The translations under genes were made by a program, and so were the position numbers. From positions 1,178,001 through 1,242,000 of the forward strand of contig NZ_JAELXV010000001.1 of NCBI RefSeq assembly GCF_016427535.1: 64,000 nt of DNA, read 5' to 3'. The notes below the pieces were generated by a model. The model had not been told where the DNA came from, ran no database searches, and saw only the letters and a program-made list of their open reading frames with translations. This document shows positions 9,062 through 17,159 of the stretch, piece by piece (the stretch's first letter is position 1; the number at the start of each line of letters is the position of its first letter). The DNA is from Hymenobacter sp. BT559. GTDB lineage: Bacteria; Bacteroidota; Bacteroidia; Cytophagales; Hymenobacteraceae.

Positions 9062-11614
9062 CTACTTTTTATACTTGATTTGCCGCACGATGGTCTCGTC
9101 GGTAATCTTGTCGTCGTCCATTAGTAGCAGGGCTTTGCTGAGGATGATGGATAGTACGGCATCGCCCTCGAAGGGCAGAAACACGTCGGTGGCAGTTGCG
9201 CTCTTGGCCGAGCGGTCGGGCACAATGCACAGGTACTGGTCATTGGGCTCCATCAAGATATTGCCGCTCCCTAGGTGTATCTTGTAGGTGCGCAGCTTGC
9301 CCCGCACCACCAAAAACCGGTCGGATAGCTCGCTCACCTTACCGATTTTGAGGCGGGGTACCAGGCGCTCCAGCGCCAGCTTACGGTTTTTGGCCACCTC
9401 GCCTAGCTCACCAAAGCTGTAGTGCTGCCAGTAGTCGCGGTACTGCACCAGGCCGCCGTTGTCGCGCCAGAGCGGGTCGTTGCCCACGCTGGCTACCCCC
9501 ACAAAGAGGTCCACGTCGCGCATTACTTCGGAGAAGGTCAGCGCGGGTACCTCGGGTAGCGGCACTACCTCGTCGCCGCGCACAAAGCGCACCTGGTCGG
9601 TGCTGATGTAGAGGTAGATGCCGGTGTCGTTCCAGGCATCGTCGGCGTTTACCTCGCTTACCCAAAACTCGGCTTGCAGCTGCTGGGCGGGCAGCGCCAG
9701 CGTGGCCTTGTCCGACTCGTAGCCCTTGTCGTATGCACCTAGGAGGCTGTATTTCCAGCCCCGCAGCTTGGCCAAGAAGTTGAACTGGTGCTGCTTGAGG
9801 ATGTGCGCGGCCATGCGGTTAGAGTAGGTGCGGGTGCGCTCCTCGGGCGGCGTGAGCAGATACACCTCGCGGTAGGCCTGCTTGAGGGGCTGGCGCAGCT
9901 GGTAGCGCTCTAGCAGCTCGCGCCAGGCTAGCACCTCGGCCGCTGGGGCTAGCACTGGGTGCCAGAGCTGCAGCTCGGTGTCGGCGGTGGGGGCGGGCAC
10001 GGGCTGGCCGTGGGCACCTTGCCACTGGCCGGCCAGCCACAGCGCATCCTGGAAGGTGCCATCGGGGCGGTGCAGCCGCCAGATAAGCGCGTGGGCCAGC
10101 AGGCTCACCAGGCCGTGCCGGAAGTAGTACTGCTCAAACCACGGCCACGCGATACGACGCTCGTCGATGAAGCTACGGTCGAGGCGGTCGCGCTGGGTGG
10201 TGTAGGTTTGCTGAGCCTGCGTTTGGGCGAGTTTTAGCTCTTTGAGGTCGTCGGCGTGCGTAGCCTTGAGCGCGGTGGGGGCAGTTTTGAGGGGTTTGCC
10301 GGCCTTGGCCCACTGCACGTCGGCCTTGCCGCTGGCCAGCAGCAGGGTGGCGGTGTAGTCACCTAGGGCCTCCTCCACCTGGCCATTTATCAGGCCAAAA
10401 TCGGGCACAGCCATGTCCTCTATCTCGGCCGGGCTCACGCCCAGCGTTTGCGAAGCCTGCTGAATGTGCTTGGCAATCAGCTCCTGCGTATTGGTTTGCT
10501 TGATTTTAGACCGCACCCGCGCCAGAGCCGACACGCCGGGCAGGCCATTTTGCGACAGCACCAGCAGGCAGGCGTTACCGAGGCCCGCCGCCAGGGGACC
10601 TTTGCCGGGCACCTTGCGGTAGCACTTGGCGGCCAAGTCGGCCAGCTGCTGCAAAAGCGGCGCATCGGCCAGCGGCTGCAAGGTCCAGATGAGGCCTTTG
10701 GCCACTGTGGCGTTGCCCTCCTGCAAGTAGTCGTAGGTGCGATACGTGTAGGTGGCACCGTTGCCGTAGTCGTGCACGTGGGCTTGCTCCACCACTGGCA
10801 TTGCCAGCAGCAAGGCCAGCCATTCGCTGGCTTGCTGGCGTACGGCGGCCGCACCTACGGCCGTGGCGCCGGCATCCAGCTCTTTGCGCAGCTTGGCGGT
10901 GGGCTGGCCACCGCTCACTTTCTGCCACTGGAGCAGCAGGCGGAGCCACGGCCCCGTGCTGGCCGCCGCTTTATCGAGCCCCGCCGCAAACTGATTAAGG
11001 TGGTCGCCGAAGGGGTCGCCATCGCCGAACCGCAGCGTGGGCAGGGCGCCAGGTCCCGCTTCCAGCAGCATGATTTCCTGCACCTTGGGAATGAGCTTGG
11101 CAATGTCGCCGGGCGTGACAACGGCATAGTCAAGCAACTGTTGTAAAAAGGCTTGCATGGCCTCGCCGGGCGGCTGTTGGCGGGCTAGCTTGGCTACTTG
11201 GCCTAGGGTCAGGCCCAGCGGGTAGCCCCATACGGCGGTGCGCCGGGCCTGGTGGTCGACCACCGAAAAATCGAGGCCGTAGAGGCGGAACAGGCGCAGA
11301 TAATCGGTTTCGCCCAGGGTGTGCGGGCCGCGCATCAGGCTCGTTAGCACTTCGCCCAGCGCGTAGCGGGTGCTGTAGTCTTGACGCTGCACGCACTCGT
11401 GCATGGCCGTGGCCAAGGCCAGCACGAAGCGGCTCTTGTAAGCGGCTGACTGCTTGAGCAAGGCTCGGTAAGCCGGTAGGCTGGTTACCTTCTCATTGTA
11501 AGTTTTAGCCAGTGCTTCGGTAGCCAGCTCTTGCAGCACTGGCTTCATCTCAACAGCTTCAGGGCTAGGGTCATCAAACAGGTGCAGCAATGGGTCTTTA
11601 GTAGGGGCAGCCAT
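9062..11614 (-). CDS. DUF4132/MolR-like large protein
   Basis: 850 residues, no signal peptide or membrane segment, mostly helical with many Leu/Ala/Gln. From about residue 480 it shows the pattern I associate with DUF4132 (E. coli YehI/MolR): WFEQYYFRHGLVSLLAHALIW, then LWHPV followed by QLRQPLKQAYREVYLLTP (near 575). The last 100 residues (VRGKLRTYKIHLGSGNILM, then CIVPD) match the separate C-terminal domain often found with DUF4132. Family assignment is from memory of motifs. It is the last gene of the SWIM cluster, 46 bases after the ubiquitin-like gene. Such proteins occur in MoxR/VWA-linked stress or conflict loci; here no MoxR or VWA gene is in the window. Confidence 0.75.
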   Translation of the reverse strand: MAAPTKDPLLHLFDDPSPEAVEMKPVLQELATEALAKTYNEKVTSLPAYRALLKQSAAYKSRFVLALATAMHECVQRQDYSTRYALGEVLTSLMRGPHTLGETDYLRLFRLYGLDFSVVDHQARRTAVWGYPLGLTLGQVAKLARQQPPGEAMQAFLQQLLDYAVVTPGDIAKLIPKVQEIMLLEAGPGALPTLRFGDGDPFGDHLNQFAAGLDKAAASTGPWLRLLLQWQKVSGGQPTAKLRKELDAGATAVGAAAVRQQASEWLALLLAMPVVEQAHVHDYGNGATYTYRTYDYLQEGNATVAKGLIWTLQPLADAPLLQQLADLAAKCYRKVPGKGPLAAGLGNACLLVLSQNGLPGVSALARVRSKIKQTNTQELIAKHIQQASQTLGVSPAEIEDMAVPDFGLINGQVEEALGDYTATLLLASGKADVQWAKAGKPLKTAPTALKATHADDLKELKLAQTQAQQTYTTQRDRLDRSFIDERRIAWPWFEQYYFRHGLVSLLAHALIWRLHRPDGTFQDALWLAGQWQGAHGQPVPAPTADTELQLWHPVLAPAAEVLAWRELLERYQLRQPLKQAYREVYLLTPPEERTRTYSNRMAAHILKQHQFNFLAKLRGWKYSLLGAYDKGYESDKATLALPAQQLQAEFWVSEVNADDAWNDTGIYLYISTDQVRFVRGDEVVPLPEVPALTFSEVMRDVDLFVGVASVGNDPLWRDNGGLVQYRDYWQHYSFGELGEVAKNRKLALERLVPRLKIGKVSELSDRFLVVRGKLRTYKIHLGSGNILMEPNDQYLCIVPDRSAKSATATDVFLPFEGDAVLSIILSKALLLMDDDKITDETIVRQIKYKK

Positions 11615-11660
11615 CTAGAGTAGTAGGAGGGAATGAACAGAAAGCAGTGATACAAGCCAT

Positions 11661-12053
11661 TTAGCCGCCCACCAGCGGCGTCAGCTTCACGAAGCTGGCC
11701 GTGGCGCCGGCCCCGAGCCACACTTCCTCATCGAGACTTTCGGCCTGGCGGTCATTGACAAGCAGGAAAAAGCCGTTATTCTGAAACGCTTCGAGGGCGC
11801 GGTACACCTGCTGCTCGGCATCGATGAGCTTGGCGGGACGCAGGCGGTAGCCATTGAGGGCGCGCTCTGACTCAGTGGGCTGCACCAAGCCCTGAAACAG
11901 GCCGGTTTGGCGGGCGTTGTAGGCCGCCACTGCGTCGTGCACGCGTCGGGCTATCAGCTCGCGCACGGTGAGCATTTCCTGAGCTATTTCGATTTCCAGG
12001 CGACCTAGGATGCTGCCAGCAGCAGTTTCGTCAAGGATGGTGAGCAGAGCCAT
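11661..12053 (-). CDS. Candidate ubiquitin-like beta-grasp protein ending in Gly-Gly
   Basis: 130 residues. The C-terminus reads SFVKLTPLVGG followed directly by TAA, so the di-glycine is exposed without processing. The pattern fits a ubiquitin/MoaD-like fold: a strand at 3-8 (LLTILD), a strand at 17-23 (GRLEIEI), a helix at 29-46 beginning TVRELI, an insertion at about 47-92, a strand FFLLVND at 95-101, LDEEVWL, and a last strand at 119-124. MoaD, ThiS and ubiquitin-like modifiers share the ending ...PxxGG. Known members are activated by an E1-type enzyme, but none is seen nearby. It sits between the 1019-residue helical protein and the DUF4132 protein on the same strand. The fold call is from pattern only and needs a structure prediction. 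Confidence 0.6.
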   Translation of the reverse strand: MALLTILDETAAGSILGRLEIEIAQEMLTVRELIARRVHDAVAAYNARQTGLFQGLVQPTESERALNGYRLRPAKLIDAEQQVYRALEAFQNNGFFLLVNDRQAESLDEEVWLGAGATASFVKLTPLVGG

Positions 12054-12071
12054 GAGTAAGAGTAAATAGTT

Positions 12072-12164
12072 GGTTATGCAACGCGCAGTATTTCGTGTGC
12101 TGACGTTTGCGAACGCAGGGGTTCACTGTGCCACACGAGATACTTTGCTGCGCGCTGCATGACC
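12072..12164. repeat. Inverted repeat, diverged copy of the 7.7-kb element
   Basis: The outer right arm reads, in reverse complement, GTCATGCAGCGCGCAGCAAA then GTATCTCGTGTGG; the left arm is the same with a 5-base deletion. It matches the 7699-7794 element (GTCATGCAG-GCGCAG-AAG-ATCTCG). It lies between the 1019-residue gene and the ubiquitin-like gene and may form a hairpin in their shared transcript. Confidence 0.75.
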
Positions 12165-12191
12165 TTTAAAGTTCAAGAGACAACTTCATCG

Positions 12192-15100
12192 CTAAGCAGC
12201 TTCTAGAGCGACAGTAGGCGCTGGCAAGTTATCAAGGACTTTCTTGAGCGCGGCAGTGGTCCGCCACTCACCTAGGCGGCCCTGCACAGCAGCGGGCACC
12301 AGTCGGCCCGTGCGCGCCACGAGGTCGGCGTACGGCTCTAGCAGCTTGCGCAGGCTGCGGAGCGGGGTGGCGGGCAGCTCGGGCAGCAAGGCATCCAGGG
12401 TTTGGGCCAGGGCATCATCTGTTTCGGGCGAAACGGCCTGCGCCTGGGGCAGCAGGTCGGCGAGGCGGGCCAGGGGGGCGTACTCAGCGGCTAGCAGGCG
12501 GCCGAGCCAAGTGCCCAGCGCTGCGGGCTGCAGGCGGCTTGTAGCGCTGGCGCCCAGCAGAGATTCTAAGGCCAGCGCTCGGCAGCTAGGCGCGTGATGC
12601 AGTAGGCTGACAGCCAGTAGTAAGGTAGTAGACTCACCAAACGCTGGCCCCTCATCGAGCAGGGTGGGGAGAGCCGCTAGCAGCACGTCGCGCTCCGTCG
12701 ATTCGAGCTTGTCGGTCCAGGCCACTGAGCGCACCACGTGCCAGTGCAGCGCGCTCAAGTTGTGCGGCACCAGCGACGAAAGCGACCGGACCACCGACCC
12801 CAGCTGCCAGTGCCCCTGCGCCATGCCCCGAAAGCGCACGTGCAGCGAATACAGCAGCAGGGGCGAAGGCGCATCCTGGCTGGTATACCGGCTGGCAAAA
12901 TCGAGTTTGATGGTGCGGTGGATAGTTTCAGGATTGCCGGACAGCCAGTAGGCTACGTGCTTAGTAGTTTCGGTTTTTAGCTCCCAAGCCGGAACCCAGG
13001 GGCTGCGTATGCCGGGATAGTCGGCCCCCGGTAGGGTGGCCCACTCCGCAAACTCGCGGTCCGGAAACTTGGTACGGGCGGCCACGGCCCACAGCCAAGG
13101 CAAGGCTTCGGCCAGCGTGGAGCCTGCCGCACCTTCGCCAGGCAGTAGGCTGCGCAAGCCCGTGGCCACGCGCTGCACTAGCGATTTAGGAGCTAAAGAA
13201 ACTAAGCAAGGTTCAGTATCTTCTGCCCCTAGAAACCAACCTAATAGCTCACGCAAACCTTCGTGCTGTAACTGCGCCAGCATGGCCAGCGCCTCAGGCG
13301 AGCTGGCAGCGTAGGCGGTGCGGGCCAGCGCCACCGACAAGTCGGCGGCATTGGGCAGCTGGCCAGCGGCTTCGTACTGTAAAAGCCGCTGCAACAATGC
13401 GCTAGGTGCTATCCAAAAGGGCTCGTGGGTAGGCGTGCTGAGCAGCGGCAGCCCAGTGCGAGCGTGGAGATGCCACTCGGCGGCGGCCAGGCGCTGCCGC
13501 TCCACTAGCACCAGCGGGTCGGAGTTGTCGTGGTCGGTCTGCACCAGCACGCTGGGCACGCGCAGCGTACGAAATCCTTGCGCCCAACCCAGCAGCAGGG
13601 CCTGTACTAAGCCCCAGTAGCCGCTGACGTGGTTTTCGGCCACGATGGCTTGGGTTTCTGTCTCCGACTTGCCCTTCAAATAAGGCAGCACTTGCAGCAG
13701 GTAGGGGCGCAGCTGCTCGGCGTAGCCGGCGGGTAGCTGGTCCTGCAGGCGCAGCAGCCCATCGAGCCAGCGCTCAAATGCGGCCGGGGCATCATAGTGC
13801 AGTATCTCACCCGTCAAAAACAGCAGCTCGTGCCAATCGGCTACCGGCGCAATAGCCGTGTTAGAGGAGATATCCGGCACAAAATGCGCAAGTGGCGTGT
13901 AGCACACGCGAGGCCCGGTTGCAGCTGCAGGTGCGGTTAGCCAAGGCGCCAGCACCAGGCGGGCTGGGGCCGCCAGCAGCTCGGCTTGGTCTTGAATAGC
14001 GGCGCGGGTAGCGGCTAGTGCCTCGGCGGCGAGCAGCGGTTTTTTGGCCTGTAGCAAGGTGGCCAAGCCCTTGGCGGACCGCTCTTGCACGGCGCTATCG
14101 GCGTGGGCGAGTGCGGCGGCCAATACCAGCGCCACAGCCGGGGCCTGCGCGGGTTGCTGCCGGGGCAGCTTAGCCAAGCCACCTAGGAGGGTTTTAAGGC
14201 CAGTTTTAAGGTCGGGGCGCGTGAGGATGTTGTCGGCGTATAGCAGCAAGGGAGCCAGGTTGAAACCTGGCTCCAGCCACACGTTTTTGAGTTGCTCGAT
14301 GGCGAAGTTGACTACTAAGGGCTGCGGGTGCGCCAGCAGCTCCACGAGGTCGTTTTGGCGCGCCAGGCGCTCGGTCAGCGTCGGCTTTAGGCTTAAAAAT
14401 AGCTCCTTAAACCACGTGAGTAGCGGGCGGCGGAAGTCGCGGCGCAAGGCTAGCAGGCAGCGCGTAAGCAGGTCGGCCCGGTCGAGCTCACCCACCACTA
14501 CCAAGCGCCCCAGCACCTGCTGCCAGGTCACGGTTTGGGAGGGGTTCTGTACGTGCCACTGCGCCCAATCGAAGGATGGAATGAAGTTGTGCCAGTGCGA
14601 GGGCCGGGCTTTTTGCACGTGCGCCTGCGCCCCGTCGAGGGTAGTGTTGAAATCAAATAGCAGTGGCAAGTCCCTTTCCAGAAGCGTTTTGTCCTGGCGT
14701 AGGCGCTCCGTGATAACGTCTAGCGCGTTGCTGGGCGGCGCGGCTTGGCTACTCAGCTCTTGCCCTAGGTTGCTGAGCAGGCTCGGTACGGCCAGCGCAA
14801 AAAGCCGGGGCTGAAACTCGATAAAGCCGCGCTGCTCTAGCTCGCGGAGCAAGGGGTACTCCACGATAACCCAGGCATTGGCTTCGGAGCGCAGCAGTAG
14901 CCAATCGGCCAGCCAAGTGGGGCGGGCGCACTCCAGCACCTGCCAAAAAGCCGCTGGGTTGTGTTGCACGCTGTTGCGCAAGCCCCAAATAAAGAACTGA
15001 TTGGCCATCGCCTCCTTACGCGAGTACGTGCGCAGGCTCGCCAGAAACAGCATGCGGTCCTGCTCCGGCGTCATGGCGCTCCCCCACGAGTTGGGCTTGA

Positions 15101-15251
15101 TTTCAACCACGCGGTCTAGCTCGCGCTGAAGCTGCCGGGTCTTCTGCCGAATGGGTACGATGTCCTCCTTGGTAAGCTCCAGTAAAAAGGGCACCAGCGC
15201 AGCCAGCCCGTGCTGCCGAATCACCTGCTCAAAAACTTCCACCTTCGTCAT
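12192..15251 (-). CDS. Large helical-repeat protein (DUF6493-like)
   Basis: 1019 residues from ATG at 15251 (MTKVEVFEQVIRQHGLAALV). A longer frame reaches 15413, but that part reads through an inverted repeat, so it was excluded. Helical hairpins resembling HEAT repeats occur, such as LVELLAHPQPLVVNFAIEQL and LAHADSAVQERSAKGLATLL near 390-450. No enzyme motif, signal or membrane segment was seen. I believe it belongs to the DUF6493 group that accompanies SWIM proteins, but this is from memory. It lies between the SWIM gene and the ubiquitin-like gene and is probably a scaffold of the same system. Confidence 0.7.
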   Translation of the reverse strand: MTKVEVFEQVIRQHGLAALVPFLLELTKEDIVPIRQKTRQLQRELDRVVEIKPNSWGSAMTPEQDRMLFLASLRTYSRKEAMANQFFIWGLRNSVQHNPAAFWQVLECARPTWLADWLLLRSEANAWVIVEYPLLRELEQRGFIEFQPRLFALAVPSLLSNLGQELSSQAAPPSNALDVITERLRQDKTLLERDLPLLFDFNTTLDGAQAHVQKARPSHWHNFIPSFDWAQWHVQNPSQTVTWQQVLGRLVVVGELDRADLLTRCLLALRRDFRRPLLTWFKELFLSLKPTLTERLARQNDLVELLAHPQPLVVNFAIEQLKNVWLEPGFNLAPLLLYADNILTRPDLKTGLKTLLGGLAKLPRQQPAQAPAVALVLAAALAHADSAVQERSAKGLATLLQAKKPLLAAEALAATRAAIQDQAELLAAPARLVLAPWLTAPAAATGPRVCYTPLAHFVPDISSNTAIAPVADWHELLFLTGEILHYDAPAAFERWLDGLLRLQDQLPAGYAEQLRPYLLQVLPYLKGKSETETQAIVAENHVSGYWGLVQALLLGWAQGFRTLRVPSVLVQTDHDNSDPLVLVERQRLAAAEWHLHARTGLPLLSTPTHEPFWIAPSALLQRLLQYEAAGQLPNAADLSVALARTAYAASSPEALAMLAQLQHEGLRELLGWFLGAEDTEPCLVSLAPKSLVQRVATGLRSLLPGEGAAGSTLAEALPWLWAVAARTKFPDREFAEWATLPGADYPGIRSPWVPAWELKTETTKHVAYWLSGNPETIHRTIKLDFASRYTSQDAPSPLLLYSLHVRFRGMAQGHWQLGSVVRSLSSLVPHNLSALHWHVVRSVAWTDKLESTERDVLLAALPTLLDEGPAFGESTTLLLAVSLLHHAPSCRALALESLLGASATSRLQPAALGTWLGRLLAAEYAPLARLADLLPQAQAVSPETDDALAQTLDALLPELPATPLRSLRKLLEPYADLVARTGRLVPAAVQGRLGEWRTTAALKKVLDNLPAPTVALEAA

Positions 15252-15297
15252 GGCACTGTCTATTAATAGGGTTGAAAAATCATGGAATTGATAGGCT

Positions 15298-15427
15298 GAT
15301 GGCGCGGGGCTGTGCCCCGTGCCGGCTATCGGCAGGCATCTGGCCTGTTCGCCAAGGGCGATTCTTGACCTAGCGTGCTGGCCGGAGGCCAGCGGATAGT
15401 CGGCACGGGGCACAGCCCCGCGCCATC
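15298..15427. repeat. Inverted repeat, 33-bp arms
   Basis: Arms 15298-15330 and 15395-15427 are inverted copies with one difference; each also carries a nested hairpin CGGGGCTGTGCCCCG. It lies in the 203-base gap between the SWIM gene and the 1019-residue gene. It could attenuate transcription between them or be a mobile-element remnant. It has no obvious sequence relation to the GCGAAGC family. Confidence 0.85.
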
Positions 15428-15454
15428 GGCCTGATTTTGAATTAATGCTTGTAC

Positions 15455-16810
15455 CTAAGCGGCTTGGCCTGTCTCAAAGCGTAGCTGCGCCGCCAGTACG
15501 TGCTTGCACACGCCACGCTGGCCTTGGTGGCTGCTGTACCATTGGCAGGTGCAGCGCGGGGCCTCGGGGCCGCCTACTAGCACAGTGTGCCACGCATCGG
15601 TGCCGCGCACGCGGGCCTCGGTGCGCCCGCCGCTGCCTATGCTCACCAGCTGCACGTCATCAGCGTTGCCGAGCAGCGTGCGAGCGTTTTTGAGGCGCGG
15701 GTTCAAGCGCAGGATGCGGTCGGTTTTGAAGGGCAGGCGGCGGTAGAAGTACTGATTGGTGCTAAGGTCAAAGCCCAGTAGGCCCATGGCCGACAGGCTG
15801 GCGCAGAGCCGCTCCACAGTAGCTGGCGCCAAGTCGTGCGTGAGGCCAAACAGCGTGGGGTTGAAGGTTTCGTTGCCCCGAAATAGATTGTTGGCGCCCG
15901 CCAGCCACTCGGCTGGTAGCTCGTCGAGCATGGCTCCGAGCTGCGTGCCCTCGCCCGAAAAACCACGCGTGACGCCGGCCGACAACGCCAGTAAAAACTC
16001 GTGGCCCCCACCCAGTTCCAGCACCACCGCCGAGGCCTGGCCATCGGGCGTGGCATACACGCGGGCACCTTGGCTCAGAGGCAGCAGGCCATCGAGCAGC
16101 CGCAGCCGGTGCGCGCCACCCACCAGCACCGCGCTGGGGCCGCCCATCGGTGCAAACGTGGGCCTAGGGCCGCGCAGCATCAGGTACAAGTCGGTCTTGG
16201 CGGTACCGGCGGGCAGGGCGTGTAGCAGCTGGGTGGCTTGGGCGCGGCTGAGGCGCAGCTTTTCGTCCATCTGGGCCAGGTAGCCCTGGGCGGCGGTCAG
16301 GCCCTTTATCCAGCGCTCGGGCAAGGTCACTTTGCGCTCAGTCACTTTGCCGGCGGCGCGCTCCAGCGTCACCTCTTGCTGGCCTACGTTCAGGCGCACC
16401 GGCTCGGTGCGGGCGATGCGGCTGAGGGCGTTTACCATTGGCTCGTTAAAATCGACATTGGTAGTGCCGCTCTGCACAAACTCGCCATCCAGGGCGGCCG
16501 GCCATAGGTCGAGGCGGGCGTACACGCCGTTGCACGACGAGAAAGCCTCAAAGCGCAGCTGCCCGGCGCCGGCTGTCACAATGGGGTCACGCAGGGCCGC
16601 GGCCTGCGGCACGAACCGCGAGGCTACGACTTTAGCTAACGTGGTTAGTCCGCGCGCCGTGAGCCAGGAATCGCGTAACTGCCCCTGAAAAAAGCAGGCT
16701 GTGCTGCTTGCCGGGGCATTTTCGGCGTAGGCCGCCAGTTGGAGCGCTTGGCCTTCGGCCCCAGAGGTCAGGGCCGAAGGTTGGGCATAAGCAAAGGTTG
16801 TTTCCGACAT
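15455..16810 (-). CDS. SWIM zinc-finger protein
   Basis: 451 residues. The C-terminus has the SWIM motif CTC-x12-CKH (about 426-443: CTCQW...GVCKHVLAAQ), which binds zinc through three Cys and one His. The rest is a conserved-looking alpha/beta region without a recognised domain. It is the first gene of the four-gene minus-strand cluster. SWIM proteins of this type accompany DUF4132 proteins in other bacteria (E. coli yehQ with yehI). SWIM domains are thought to bind DNA or protein; the role here is unknown. Confidence 0.85.
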   Translation of the reverse strand: MSETTFAYAQPSALTSGAEGQALQLAAYAENAPASSTACFFQGQLRDSWLTARGLTTLAKVVASRFVPQAAALRDPIVTAGAGQLRFEAFSSCNGVYARLDLWPAALDGEFVQSGTTNVDFNEPMVNALSRIARTEPVRLNVGQQEVTLERAAGKVTERKVTLPERWIKGLTAAQGYLAQMDEKLRLSRAQATQLLHALPAGTAKTDLYLMLRGPRPTFAPMGGPSAVLVGGAHRLRLLDGLLPLSQGARVYATPDGQASAVVLELGGGHEFLLALSAGVTRGFSGEGTQLGAMLDELPAEWLAGANNLFRGNETFNPTLFGLTHDLAPATVERLCASLSAMGLLGFDLSTNQYFYRRLPFKTDRILRLNPRLKNARTLLGNADDVQLVSIGSGGRTEARVRGTDAWHTVLVGGPEAPRCTCQWYSSHQGQRGVCKHVLAAQLRFETGQAA

Positions 16811-17159
16811 AGCTCAGAAAGGTTAGGTAGCCGGAGAAGCAGTCGTTTCTCCGCTGCAAAGGTGCATCACGAAGCTCATACTTTTACTAATAAAATTAGT
16901 TTTGCTAAATAATTTCTGATTTTGCTAAGCTATTGAATTTAGTAAATCGTGGTAACGGCATGCTAAAAAAGGCGTCCGTCTGGCGGAGCCCAGCGAAGCA
17001 TCTCCCCCGCTTTATTGAACGGGTCAGTAGAGATGCTTCGTAGGGCTCCGCCAGACGGACGCCTTTGTGTGTTGTCCGGTTAAAAAACAAGTCCAGTGAG
17101 TAAGCTAAGCAAGCGCCGCACCTATTTGCGAACTGAAAGTCAGCGCTATACCGAGGCTA
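16811..17159. other. Intergenic region, no gene; contains one large hairpin
   Basis: This 349-base, AT-richer stretch lies upstream of the SWIM cluster and downstream of the MMPL gene (both minus strand). Short frames here only read through the inverted repeat at 16968-17066. The promoter of the SWIM cluster is expected at about 16820-16960, but I see no clear TAnnTTTG on the minus strand. Confidence 0.6.
16968..17066. repeat. Inverted repeat, 37-bp arms, GCGAAGCATCTC-type
   Basis: Arms 16968-17004 and 17030-17066 differ at two positions over 37 bases; loop 25 bases. The outer part is AAAGGCGTCCGTCTGGCGGA and the inner part ends CGAAGCATCTC, the core shared with the elements at 7.7, 12.1 and 43.2 kb. 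It could act as terminator-like structure or be a MITE-like remnant. Confidence 0.85.

Noticed and set aside
10448..11146. A 232-codon plus-strand frame opposite the DUF4132-like gene
   Set aside because: No domain pattern, no start context, and it lies fully antisense to a frame with conserved motifs.
14044..14814. A 256-codon plus-strand frame opposite the 1019-residue gene
   Set aside because: Ser/Arg-rich composition typical of antisense frames in GC-rich DNA; no recognised domain.
15252..15413. N-terminal extension of the 1019-residue protein to 15413
   Set aside because: The extension reads through both arms of the 33-bp inverted repeat; the internal ATG at 15251 begins a plausible protein.
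16905..17090. A 61-codon minus-strand frame upstream of the SWIM gene
   Set aside because: It runs through the 37-bp inverted repeat and has no protein-like features.
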